A DNA stretch of 64,000 bases, from the NCBI GenBank assembly GCA_022562895.1, contig JADFOK010000008.1, positions 1 to 64,000 on the forward strand, given 5' to 3'. The position numbers were made by a program, and so were the translations under genes. Source of the stretch: Bacteroidota bacterium. GTDB lineage: Bacteria > Bacteroidota > Bacteroidia > Flavobacteriales > Flavobacteriaceae. Shown piece after piece: positions 46,518 through 55,115 of the stretch (its first letter is position 1; the number at the start of each line of letters is the position of its first letter). The notes under the pieces were generated by a model. That model was not told the origin of the DNA, searched no databases, and saw only the letters and a list, made by a program, of their open reading frames with translations.

Positions 46518-47288
46518 ATGGGAAAAATTATTGCTATTGCTAACCAAAAAGGAGGGGTGGGTAAAACCACAACTTCAGTAAACTTGGCCGCTTCTTTAGG
46601 GGTATTAGAAAAAAAGGTATTGTTGATAGATATAGACCCACAAGCGAATGCCTCATCTGGCTTAGGTGTTGACGTAGAAAATGTACAAAAAGGGACCTAT
46701 CGCCTTTTAGAACATACTACTTCTGCTAAAGACGCAATAATTTCAACACAATCCCCAAATGTCGACATAATACCTTCGCATATAGATTTAGTAGCTATTG
46801 AAATAGAAATGGTTGACAAAGAAAATCGTGAGTATATGCTTAAAAAAGCAATTGAAAAAATCACTAATAATTACGATTATATAATTATTGACTGTGCACC
46901 TTCACTTGGATTGTTAACCCTTAACGCTCTTACTGCCGCAAATTCCGTGATGATTCCAATTCAATGTGAATATTTTGCACTAGAAGGCTTGGGAAAACTT
47001 TTAAACACAATTAAAAGTGTTCAGAAAATTCATAATCCCGAATTAGATATAGAAGGGATGTTACTAACTATGTACGACTCCAGACTTCGACTTTCTAATC
47101 AGGTGGTAGAAGAAGTGAATAAACACTTCGGTAAGATGGTCTTTAAAACAATTATACAACGTAATGTCCGTTTGGGTGAAGCACCCAGCTATGGTGAGAG
47201 TATTATTAGTTATGACGCAGGTAGTAAAGGTGCTAATAATTACTTAAGTTTGGCCCAGGAATTAATAGAAAAAAATTCTTCAAAATAA
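46518..47288 (+). CDS. parA: Chromosome partitioning ATPase ParA (Soj)
   Basis: 256 residues. Deviant Walker A KGGVGKTT (11-18) with the signature lysine, LLIDIDPQANASSGLG, and DYIIIDCAPSLGLLTLNALTAA. It drives segregation of the chromosome origin with ParB. It starts the conserved flavobacterial run parA-parB-DUF5683-dapB-lepB; parB begins on the next base. Confidence 0.97.
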   Translation: MGKIIAIANQKGGVGKTTTSVNLAASLGVLEKKVLLIDIDPQANASSGLGVDVENVQKGTYRLLEHTTSAKDAIISTQSPNVDIIPSHIDLVAIEIEMVDKENREYMLKKAIEKITNNYDYIIIDCAPSLGLLTLNALTAANSVMIPIQCEYFALEGLGKLLNTIKSVQKIHNPELDIEGMLLTMYDSRLRLSNQVVEEVNKHFGKMVFKTIIQRNVRLGEAPSYGESIISYDAGSKGANNYLSLAQELIEKNSSK

Positions 47289-48188
47289 ATGGCGAAAGCA
47301 ACAAAAAAACAAGCTTTAGGTCGAGGTCTTGCGGCACTATTGAAAGATCCATCAAAGGACATAATATCGGTCTCCAATAAAAATGCTGATAAGGTGGTCG
47401 GCAGTATTGTTGAGCTGGAGTTAAGTACTATAGAGGTAAATCCTTTTCAACCTCGTACCAGTTTTAATGAAGAATCTTTACGAGAACTTGCATCTTCAAT
47501 AAAAAAATTGGGCGTAATTCAGCCAATAACCGTTAGAAAACTCGGTTTTAATAAATATCAATTAGTTATTGGGGAACGCAGATACCGTGCTTCAAAACTA
47601 ATAGGATTAGAATCTATCCCATCATTTATCCGAATTGCCAATGACCAAGATTCCTTGGAATTGGCATTGGTAGAAAACATTCAGCGACAAGATTTAGACC
47701 CCATAGAAATAGCATTGTCCTACCAACGGCTTATTGAAGAAATAGAAATTACACAAGAAAAATTAAGTGAAAGAGTTGGTAAAAAACGCTCTACAATAGC
47801 TAACTATCTACGTTTACTGAAATTAGATCCTATTATCCAAACCGGAATGAGAGATGGATTTATTAGTATGGGACACGGCAGGACGTTAATTAATATTGGA
47901 AATCTTAATGACCAACTTTCTATTTATGAAAAGGTTATAATCGAAAATCTTTCGGTACGAGAAACCGAAGCATTGGTAAAAAAATATAAAACACCTATTA
48001 AAAAAACTACCGACAAAAAGAAAATACTACCCTCATCTGTTAATAGTGCCAAAAATGAACTTACCGTTTATCTAGAAAGTAATGTGCAAATAAAATTATC
48101 TAAATCTGGTAAAGGACAGTTTATAGTTCCTTTTGAAAATGAAGAAGATTTTCTGCGTATCTTGAATTTATTAAAAAGTGAAAAGTAG
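47289..48188 (+). CDS. parB: ParB/Spo0J partition protein
   Basis: 299 residues. N-terminal basic segment (ALGRGLAALL), CTP-binding ParB motif GERRYRA at 95-101, VENIQRQDLDPIEIALSYQRL and a helix-turn-helix (about 155-180, TQEKLSERVGKKRSTIANYLRL). It binds parS sites and loads as a clamp. I saw no parS-like palindrome in the window by eye. Confidence 0.97.
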   Translation: MAKATKKQALGRGLAALLKDPSKDIISVSNKNADKVVGSIVELELSTIEVNPFQPRTSFNEESLRELASSIKKLGVIQPITVRKLGFNKYQLVIGERRYRASKLIGLESIPSFIRIANDQDSLELALVENIQRQDLDPIEIALSYQRLIEEIEITQEKLSERVGKKRSTIANYLRLLKLDPIIQTGMRDGFISMGHGRTLINIGNLNDQLSIYEKVIIENLSVRETEALVKKYKTPIKKTTDKKKILPSSVNSAKNELTVYLESNVQIKLSKSGKGQFIVPFENEEDFLRILNLLKSEK

Positions 48189-48774
48189 ACTTTTCTGCAT
48201 CTTATTCTTATTTACGGCAGCTCAACTTTTTGCCCAAATAACCGATTCACTTTTAATTAATAATGAAAAAGTAATAATTATAAAAGACACTCTTATAAAC
48301 AAAGAACCCTATAATCCTTTAGCACCCTCTAAGGCAGCATTTTATTCAGCTGTAGTTCCTGGATTAGGACAAGCTTACAACAAAAAATATTGGAAAATTC
48401 CTCTTATCTATGCAGGGATGGCCACCGGAGTTTATTTTTATATTCAGAATGATAAGGATTATGATCGTTTTAGAGATGCATACAAAAGACGTTTAGCCGG
48501 TTTTACCGATGATGAATTTTATGGAGATGGTGAAAATCCCATTATATCAACCGATAGATTAATCGATGCCCAAAAATCTGCTCAAAGAAATAAAGACCTT
48601 AGTATTGTTGTTACCTTGGTATTTTATTTAGTTAATATTATCGATGCCAATGTTGATGCGCATTTAAAACAATACAATGTTAGTGAAGATCTTTCATTAC
48701 AACCCAATTTTGAATTAAATACCATAAATGCACAAGCCAATTATGGTTTATCTTTAAAATACAATTTTAAATAA
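48178..48774 (+). CDS. DUF5683 envelope protein
   Basis: 198 residues, GTG start at 48178 overlapping the parB end by 11 bp. Signal peptide (MKSRLFCILFLFTAAQLFAQ), then the DUF5683 core NPLAPSKAAFYSAVVPGLGQAYNKKYWKIPLIYAG and DAYKRRLAGFTDDEF, with a membrane helix near 135-155. Conserved between parB and dapB in Flavobacteriia. Function unknown. Confidence 0.88.
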   Translation: MKSRLFCILFLFTAAQLFAQITDSLLINNEKVIIIKDTLINKEPYNPLAPSKAAFYSAVVPGLGQAYNKKYWKIPLIYAGMATGVYFYIQNDKDYDRFRDAYKRRLAGFTDDEFYGDGENPIISTDRLIDAQKSAQRNKDLSIVVTLVFYLVNIIDANVDAHLKQYNVSEDLSLQPNFELNTINAQANYGLSLKYNFK

Positions 48775-48793
48775 AAAACAATAGTAATACTTC

Positions 48794-49501
48794 ATGAAAA
48801 TAGCAATATTGGGATATGGAAAAATGGGGAAGACCGTAGAGCGTCTTGCTGGAGAAAGAGGCCATACTATTATTTTAAAAACAAAGAGTGATAGCAACCA
48901 AATTAATCTAGCTGAAACAGATGTTGCTATAGAATTTTCAACTCCTGATGCTGCTTTACAAAACATCACTCTTTGCTTAGAGCAGGGTATACCAATAGTT
49001 TCAGGTACTACGGGTTGGTTAACCCATTATAATGAAATAATAAATTTATGTGTAAGCCGTAACGGAAGTTTTATCTATGCGTCAAACTTCAGTATTGGTG
49101 TAAACCTTTTTTATAACATCAATGAATACGTAGCAAAATTAATGCTTCCATGGACAAAATACAATGTATCTATTGAAGAAATCCATCATATACAAAAAAA
49201 GGATTCCCCGAGTGGAACCGCTATTTCTCTGGCTGAAAGTATTATAAAACATTCAGAATATGAAGGTTGGAAACTTGATGAAAAAACGGAAAATAATATT
49301 CAAATCTCATCCAAACGAATCAACGATGAAAAAGGTATTCATTGCATTTCGTATGTTTCAGATAATGATACCATTTCAATTAAACATAAAGCACATAGCA
49401 GGGACGGTTTTGGTTTAGGTGCAATCCTTGCCGCCGAGTGGCTTCAGAATAAAAAAGGGGTATTTACTATGAAGGATGTACTTAAAATAAATAATATTTG
49501 A
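48794..49501 (+). CDS. dapB: 4-hydroxy-tetrahydrodipicolinate reductase
   Basis: 235 residues. NAD(P)-binding GYGKMGKTVE (8-17), GTTGW, and the catalytic segment EEIHHIQKKDSPSGTA. It reduces hydroxy-tetrahydrodipicolinate in the diaminopimelate/lysine pathway, which also feeds MurE-type peptidoglycan synthesis. Starts 19 bp after the DUF5683 stop. Confidence 0.96.
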   Translation: MKIAILGYGKMGKTVERLAGERGHTIILKTKSDSNQINLAETDVAIEFSTPDAALQNITLCLEQGIPIVSGTTGWLTHYNEIINLCVSRNGSFIYASNFSIGVNLFYNINEYVAKLMLPWTKYNVSIEEIHHIQKKDSPSGTAISLAESIIKHSEYEGWKLDEKTENNIQISSKRINDEKGIHCISYVSDNDTISIKHKAHSRDGFGLGAILAAEWLQNKKGVFTMKDVLKINNI

Positions 49502-49536
49502 GATCTTAAAAAAATTAAAAGCAAATAATAATAACT

Positions 49537-51105
49537 ATGACTTTTACAACTTTATTACTTTTCATACTTATTGTACAAGTGATTCACTTTGCAGGAACTT
49601 GGAAACTTTATACACTAGCCGGAAGAAAAGCTTGGGAGGCCGCAATTCCGGTTTACAATGCAATTGTATTGATGAAGATTATAAACCGTCCTAAGTGGTA
49701 TACAATTTTATTGTTTGTACCCATTGTAAACCTTATTATGTTTCCGGTGATATGGGTAGAAACCTTACGTAGTTTTGGCAGAAATAGCAAAACTGACACT
49801 ATATTAGGCATCCTTACGCTGGGTACATACATTTATTATATAAACTACACACAAAAAGTAACCTATATAAAAGACCGAAGTTTAAAACCCCGTACTTCAG
49901 CTGGAGAATGGACAAGTTCTATATTATTTGCGGTAGTTGCAGCAACCATTGTCCATACCTATTTTATGCAGCCTTTTACCATACCAACTTCCTCCCTTGA
50001 AAAATCATTATTAGTAGGTGATTTTCTTTTTGTAAGTAAGTTTCATTACGGTGCCCGAACTCCTTTGACTCCAATTTCATTTCCAATGGTTCACGATACC
50101 ATTCCTGTATTACATAAAAAATCATATTTGCCAAATCTTCAAATATCCTATTTTAGGTTTCCCGGTTTTCAAAATATTAAACACAATGATATTGTTGTTT
50201 TTAATTGGCCGGTAGACACAGTAAATGCATTTCAGAAATATAGCGACGGCAAGTATCATTATAAACCCATTGATAAAAAATCGAATTATGTAAAACGGTG
50301 CGTGGGACTTCCCGGTGATTCCCTAGAAGTACGTAATGGTTATGTTTATATAAATGGAAAACAAAATGTGTTGCCGGATAGAGCGAAGCTTCAATTTGCA
50401 TATGCTCTTTCTGTCAATAAACCTTTAAATTTAAAATATATATCTGAAAGATATGATATTACAGATATTTATTTACTTTATGGTGAAAAAACAACCTATC
50501 AAGCTCATATGACTAATGAATCATTTGAGAAATTTAAAAATTATCCCGGTATTATCCAGATAATTCCTTTAACAGGAGAAAGAGGAAAATGGAATCCCTC
50601 TATTTTTCCTCAAGATCCAAATTTTTCTTGGAATACAAATTTCTTTGGTCCTCTTTATATCCCAAAACAAGGGGTAACTGTTGATATATCTGTAGAAAGT
50701 TTACCCCTTTACAAGCGAATTATTGAAGTATATGAAGGAAGTGAGATGGGTATTGATAATACCATTACGCAATCCGGAACTCAGGTTTTTCTAAACGGTT
50801 CTACAATATCTGATTATACATTTTTACAAGACTATTACTGGATGATGGGTGATAACCGTAATAACTCTGAAGATGCCCGTATGTGGGGATTTGTACCGTT
50901 TAACCATGTAGTTGGTAAACCCGTTTTTGTTTGGATGAGTATTGATAGTAATGCAAAGGGGCTTGCTAATAAAATACGTTGGGATCGATTTTTTACCACA
51001 GTAGGTGGAAGTGGAAAACCCATATCATACTTTAAATATTTTTTGATCTTACTGGCAGGTTGGTTTGGGTTTAGCTTCTTTAGAAAGAAAAAGAAAAAGG
51101 CATAG
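49537..51105 (+). CDS. lepB: Signal peptidase I, long Bacteroidota form
   Basis: 522 residues. An N-terminal DUF5684-like membrane region (1-115, several helices) precedes the peptidase. Catalytic Ser lies in FTIPTSSLEKSLLVGDFLFV, catalytic Lys in YVKRCVGLPGDSLEV, and box E is GDNRNNSEDARMWGFVP. A large insert separates Lys and box E, as usual in Bacteroidota. It cleaves signal peptides at the inner membrane. One helix and a Lys-rich tail end the protein. Confidence 0.95.
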   Translation: MTFTTLLLFILIVQVIHFAGTWKLYTLAGRKAWEAAIPVYNAIVLMKIINRPKWYTILLFVPIVNLIMFPVIWVETLRSFGRNSKTDTILGILTLGTYIYYINYTQKVTYIKDRSLKPRTSAGEWTSSILFAVVAATIVHTYFMQPFTIPTSSLEKSLLVGDFLFVSKFHYGARTPLTPISFPMVHDTIPVLHKKSYLPNLQISYFRFPGFQNIKHNDIVVFNWPVDTVNAFQKYSDGKYHYKPIDKKSNYVKRCVGLPGDSLEVRNGYVYINGKQNVLPDRAKLQFAYALSVNKPLNLKYISERYDITDIYLLYGEKTTYQAHMTNESFEKFKNYPGIIQIIPLTGERGKWNPSIFPQDPNFSWNTNFFGPLYIPKQGVTVDISVESLPLYKRIIEVYEGSEMGIDNTITQSGTQVFLNGSTISDYTFLQDYYWMMGDNRNNSEDARMWGFVPFNHVVGKPVFVWMSIDSNAKGLANKIRWDRFFTTVGGSGKPISYFKYFLILLAGWFGFSFFRKKKKKA

Positions 51106-51168
51106 ATTTAATAAATTAGTCAGTACTAGATAATTCAAATTTTTTATGGTAAACAAAACATCAATCCT

Positions 51169-51774
51169 ATGAGCTGGATAAAAACAATACCATATGAGGA
51201 TGCGGATAAAGACTTAAAAAGAGTTTACAATAAAGTTAAAGGACCTAATAATAACATTGATAATGTATTGTTAATCCACAGTTTACGCCCCCATTCTCTG
51301 ATAGGTCATATGGCACTTTATAAAAATGTGTTGCACAATTCAAACAATAAACTGCCCAAATGGTATCTTGAATCAATTGGGGTTTATGTGAGTTATTTAA
51401 ACCGATGTAATTATTGTGTGGAACATCATTTTTCAGGATTAAAAAGACTTTTAAACGATGATGATAAAGCAAATAATTTTTTGGAAGCTATAAAAAAAGA
51501 TGCTTTAGAAGATAACTTCGACTCTAAACTTTATCAAGGTATGTTGTATTCCAAAAAACTTACTTTAGAACTCCATAGTATTAAAAAAGATGATATCACC
51601 AAACTAAAAACATTAGGTTTTTCAGAAGGCGAAATTCTCGAGATTAATCAAGTAACAAGCTACTTTAATTATGTAAATAGAACAGTAATTGGTTTAGGTG
51701 TTACTACAGAAGGTGATATATTAGGACTTTCTCCAAATAACAGCAATGACCCAGATAATTGGAGTCACCAATAG
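51169..51774 (+). CDS. AhpD-like / carboxymuconolactone decarboxylase family protein
   Basis: 201 residues. CxxC-containing segment NRCNYCVEHHFSGLKR (about 80-95) is the redox and proton-relay motif of peroxidase-related AhpD-like proteins; IHSLRPHSLIGHM matches the family's N-terminal region. It may reduce peroxides or act on an unknown small molecule. It sits between lepB and wbqC; its stop overlaps the wbqC-like start. Confidence 0.85.
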   Translation: MSWIKTIPYEDADKDLKRVYNKVKGPNNNIDNVLLIHSLRPHSLIGHMALYKNVLHNSNNKLPKWYLESIGVYVSYLNRCNYCVEHHFSGLKRLLNDDDKANNFLEAIKKDALEDNFDSKLYQGMLYSKKLTLELHSIKKDDITKLKTLGFSEGEILEINQVTSYFNYVNRTVIGLGVTTEGDILGLSPNNSNDPDNWSHQ

Positions 51775-52400
51775 TGAAATCCATCCTTGTACATCCTACC
51801 TATTTTCCTTCAATAGTGCAAATGGTGGCTATTGTACAGGCATCTAATGTGATTTTTGAAATAGCGGATAATTACCAAAAACAAACCTATCGGAATCGTG
51901 CTTATATTGCCCATAGTAATGGTAAACTTTTATTAAACATCCCTATAAAACATAACAAAACTGGAGTCCGACTAAAAACAAATGATGTGTTGGTTGAAAA
52001 TAGTCTTCGATGGCAATCACGACATTGGAAATCCTTACAATATGCTTACCGTACGTCTCCTTTTTTTGAGTATTTTGAAGAAGAGTTTCAACCTCTTTTT
52101 ACAATGCCGGTACGTTCACTAATTGAATTCAATATGAATACATTGAAAGTACTATGTGAATGTATGGGTGTTACGTTAAATATCACTAAAACAAAATATT
52201 ACGAGCCCGATCCAAGTGTTTTTGATTTGCGATTTCTGGTAGTCGCAAAAACTGAAAGAATCTATCCATTAATTCCATATACACAGGTTTTAGAAAGTAA
52301 ACATGGTTTTTTATCTAATCTTTCGGTGTTGGATTTATTATTTAATGAAGGTCCAAATACATTGAATTATCTAGAATCCCAAAAATTGGATTTTAATTAA
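51774..52400 (+). CDS. WbqC-like family protein
   Basis: 208 residues from a GTG at 51774 that shares a base with the preceding stop; an upstream TTG is less likely. WbqC family pattern: HPTYFPSIVQMVAIVQA, NYQKQTYRNRAYIAHSNG, LLLNIPIKH and RWQSRHWKSLQYAYRTSPFFEYF. WbqC proteins are associated with O-antigen or glycan loci, but members like this one next to lepB are core genes of unknown role. Confidence 0.88.
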   Translation: MKSILVHPTYFPSIVQMVAIVQASNVIFEIADNYQKQTYRNRAYIAHSNGKLLLNIPIKHNKTGVRLKTNDVLVENSLRWQSRHWKSLQYAYRTSPFFEYFEEEFQPLFTMPVRSLIEFNMNTLKVLCECMGVTLNITKTKYYEPDPSVFDLRFLVVAKTERIYPLIPYTQVLESKHGFLSNLSVLDLLFNEGPNTLNYLESQKLDFN

Positions 52401-52461
52401 ACCTTCAACCCATTGGTAAAGCTTAATTAAAATGAACCCTTTGATCTTGTCTAAACGAACA

Positions 52462-53478
52462 TTAATCCCAACCCACAGTTGCACTCACTGGATAATGATC
52501 TGAAAATGATTTTTTTACAGTTTCAAACTTTACTACATCCAGTTCTTTTGAAACCAAAATATAATCTATTCGCATTGGGTATGAATCGAATAAATAAGTG
52601 GTACCAATGCCATTTCCACATTCAACAAATGCATCTTTCATATCACCTCTTAATCTTCGGTAAACATAGGAAAATGGAGTATTATTAAAATCACCACAAA
52701 GCAATACTGGATTTGGTGAAGTATTTTTATGATCTAAAATATCCTCCATTTGCTGTTGTTGAATAATAAAAGTTCGAGAAATTCTTTTTATTAATTTATC
52801 CTTTTTTCCTTCCTGCCAAGAAATAATACCGGGTGTAATACCAAGAGATTGTAAATGCAAATTATAAATCCTAAGTGTATCGTCTCCTTTTACGATATCT
52901 ACATAAATTGTGTTGTTATTAGAATCTTTAAAATCGAAAGCCCCTTTATTTAGTAAAGGATATTTAGAAAATATTGCATGGCCAAATATTCCTTTTCCAT
53001 CATTAAAATGAATAAAACTATATGGATACCTCGAAAAATCCATTTTGTTATCATTATAATACTCTTGAATACAAATCACATCAGGTTGCTGAATATTCAA
53101 TATTTCAGAAATTATTATAGAAACGTCTTTTGATGGATTTTTCTCATAGGCATTGAATAAACGAACATTATAAGAAAGAACATGTAAGGTATTATTATAA
53201 TCGGCACTATTTTTTTCAGAAGAAAATTCAAAGAAGGGATTAAAATGCAAATGTGCAATCAGCAAAACTATCAATGAAATTATTAATTTCCTTTTTAAAC
53301 GAATTGCATAATACACAAAAAATAATATATTAATTAAAATTAGTGGAGATACTATAAGGCTTAATAAGGAAAGGGTTGGAAAACTTTTCGGTGGAACATA
53401 GGGTAAAACAAATGAAATCAATAGCAAAAAAGCAACAATGATATTAATCCAATAGACGATTTTATTTAAAAACCCCAA
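52462..53478 (-). CDS. Endonuclease/exonuclease/phosphatase (EEP) family membrane protein
   Basis: 338 residues. Two to three N-terminal membrane helices (1-75), then an EEP domain: LSYNVRLFNAYE, DVICIQEYY (catalytic Glu), LHLQSLGI, LCGDFNNTPFSYVYR, RIDYILVS and SDHYPV (His). The enzyme domain should face the periplasm. Substrate could be nucleic acid or a phospho-lipid; not determinable here. It is the last gene of the minus-strand mutL-rhomboid group. Confidence 0.9.
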   Translation of the reverse strand: MGFLNKIVYWINIIVAFLLLISFVLPYVPPKSFPTLSLLSLIVSPLILINILFFVYYAIRLKRKLIISLIVLLIAHLHFNPFFEFSSEKNSADYNNTLHVLSYNVRLFNAYEKNPSKDVSIIISEILNIQQPDVICIQEYYNDNKMDFSRYPYSFIHFNDGKGIFGHAIFSKYPLLNKGAFDFKDSNNNTIYVDIVKGDDTLRIYNLHLQSLGITPGIISWQEGKKDKLIKRISRTFIIQQQQMEDILDHKNTSPNPVLLCGDFNNTPFSYVYRRLRGDMKDAFVECGNGIGTTYLFDSYPMRIDYILVSKELDVVKFETVKKSFSDHYPVSATVGWD

Positions 53479-53490
53479 CTTTTATTATAT

Positions 53491-54366
53491 TTAGTTTTCT
53501 TTACCTGCTTTAAAAAGAAAATCCTTTTCTGCTTTGGTAAGGCTGTCATAACCACTTTTTCCAATTTTATCTAATATAGCATCCACTTTTTTTTGATATT
53601 CCTCCTGTGATGCCTTACTTTTAGGATGACTTGCCCTTGTGTGTGTTGTTCTATGTACCTTTTTAAATGGGCTTTTATTTCTGGGTCTAAATAGATCTAA
53701 AAACCAACTAATAATATTTTCAAACCATTTTCCTATATCATTCCCTTTTGTTAGTTGTATGGCATATACATAGCCAAACAAAGCACCACCCAAGTGAGCT
53801 AAAAGGCCTCCTGCATTACCTGAAGTTGGTAATTGAATTAAATCTAGTAATACTACAAAAAGGCCTATTTGCCATAGCTTTAATTTCAAAAAGAATATAC
53901 GTACTTGTATATTTGGAGAATACGCTGCGATAAAAATCATTATGGCTCTAACCGCTGCAGAGGCACCCAACAATCTTCCGTTAAAGTCGTTAAAAACAGG
54001 AAAAAGATTATACGCAAAAATATATAACAACCCGCCAAATATGGCACCAAGTAAATAGATGGTTAAAAACCGTTTTTCACTAAATTGGTTGATCACAAAA
54101 GCCCCAAACCAATAAAGAACAAACATATTCCAGAATATATGCCAAAAACCAAAATGCATAAAACTGTAAGTGAGCAATGTCCAGGGTTGAGTTACCAGCG
54201 TGCTAAAATCTTCCGGGAGTATTAACCACTTTGTAAATACATCTGAATTTAATTGAAAAAAGAAAGACCCTAAATAAACTATAAAAAATATTGCTGCATT
54301 GATTACTATGAGCTTTACAACAATACTAGCCGACCTAAATTGATATGATAAATTATTTACAGCCAT
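53491..54366 (-). CDS. Rhomboid family intramembrane serine protease (second)
   Basis: 291 residues. Six membrane helices; helix 4 has LLGASAAVRA with the GxS catalytic Ser and helix 6 has LLAHLGGALFGYVYA with the His. HFGFWHIFWNMFVLYWFG matches the family's H-x-x-x-N region. The C-terminal ~70 residues are cytosolic and basic (RPRNKSPFKKVHRTTHT) with a helical end. Adjacent to another rhomboid, 2 bp away, and to mutL. Confidence 0.9.
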   Translation of the reverse strand: MAVNNLSYQFRSASIVVKLIVINAAIFFIVYLGSFFFQLNSDVFTKWLILPEDFSTLVTQPWTLLTYSFMHFGFWHIFWNMFVLYWFGAFVINQFSEKRFLTIYLLGAIFGGLLYIFAYNLFPVFNDFNGRLLGASAAVRAIMIFIAAYSPNIQVRIFFLKLKLWQIGLFVVLLDLIQLPTSGNAGGLLAHLGGALFGYVYAIQLTKGNDIGKWFENIISWFLDLFRPRNKSPFKKVHRTTHTRASHPKSKASQEEYQKKVDAILDKIGKSGYDSLTKAEKDFLFKAGKEN

Positions 54367-54368
54367 GT

Positions 54369-55115
54369 CTAATTCCAGCGATGAGAGTTAAAACTATTTT
54401 TTTTCCAATACCAGGCCATAATAAAGCCAAACAAAGCACCTCCAATATGTGCCCAATGTGCAATCCCTTGTCCAAATACAGAAAAACCGGTGACTCCCGA
54501 AAATAAATCTAATAAAATTAATCCTGGGATAAAATATTTAGCTTTTACAGGTACTGGCAGGAAGATGAGCATAAGTTTTGCATTTGGGAACATCATACCA
54601 AAGGCAACTAAAACACCATAAATGGCACCGGATGCTCCTACAGCAGGTGTATTGAATGCAATGTGATATGATTGTATTTCGGCAAGAGAAATTTTATCGA
54701 GAATACTTTCACTCCCCCCTTGTCCGGTAGTAAGATAATTTATCACCTCATTTTCACTCCAACCTCCTGCCATTAATGCTTCCATTCCACCATGAATTTG
54801 ATAATAATTTACTAAGGTGTGTATCAACGCAGCTCCCAAACCTGCTGAAAAATAAAAGAAAAGAAACTTTTTACGACCCCAAATTTGTTCTAATGGAGAA
54901 CCAAACGCCCATAATGCATACATATTAAATAAAATATGCATAAAACCTCCATGCATAAACATATGACTTAGTGGCTGCCAATATTGAAAATTTGGGCTTT
55001 CGAAATAGTATAATGAAAACAACTTATACGCAGTATCACCTAAAATTTGAGTGCCTATGAAAAAAATCACATTAACTATGATTAAGGCTTTTATCGTTTC
55101 TAAAATTCTTCCCAT
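54369..55115 (-). CDS. Rhomboid family intramembrane serine protease (first)
   Basis: 248 residues. HGGFMHILFNMYALWAFG, catalytic Ser in VGASGAIYGVLVAFG, catalytic His in HWAHIGGALFGFIMAWYW. An insert of about 30 residues (MEALMAGGWSENEV...) lies between helices. Rhomboids cut within membrane segments of other proteins; target unknown. It follows mutL directly on the same strand. Confidence 0.93.
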   Translation of the reverse strand: MGRILETIKALIIVNVIFFIGTQILGDTAYKLFSLYYFESPNFQYWQPLSHMFMHGGFMHILFNMYALWAFGSPLEQIWGRKKFLFFYFSAGLGAALIHTLVNYYQIHGGMEALMAGGWSENEVINYLTTGQGGSESILDKISLAEIQSYHIAFNTPAVGASGAIYGVLVAFGMMFPNAKLMLIFLPVPVKAKYFIPGLILLDLFSGVTGFSVFGQGIAHWAHIGGALFGFIMAWYWKKNSFNSHRWN

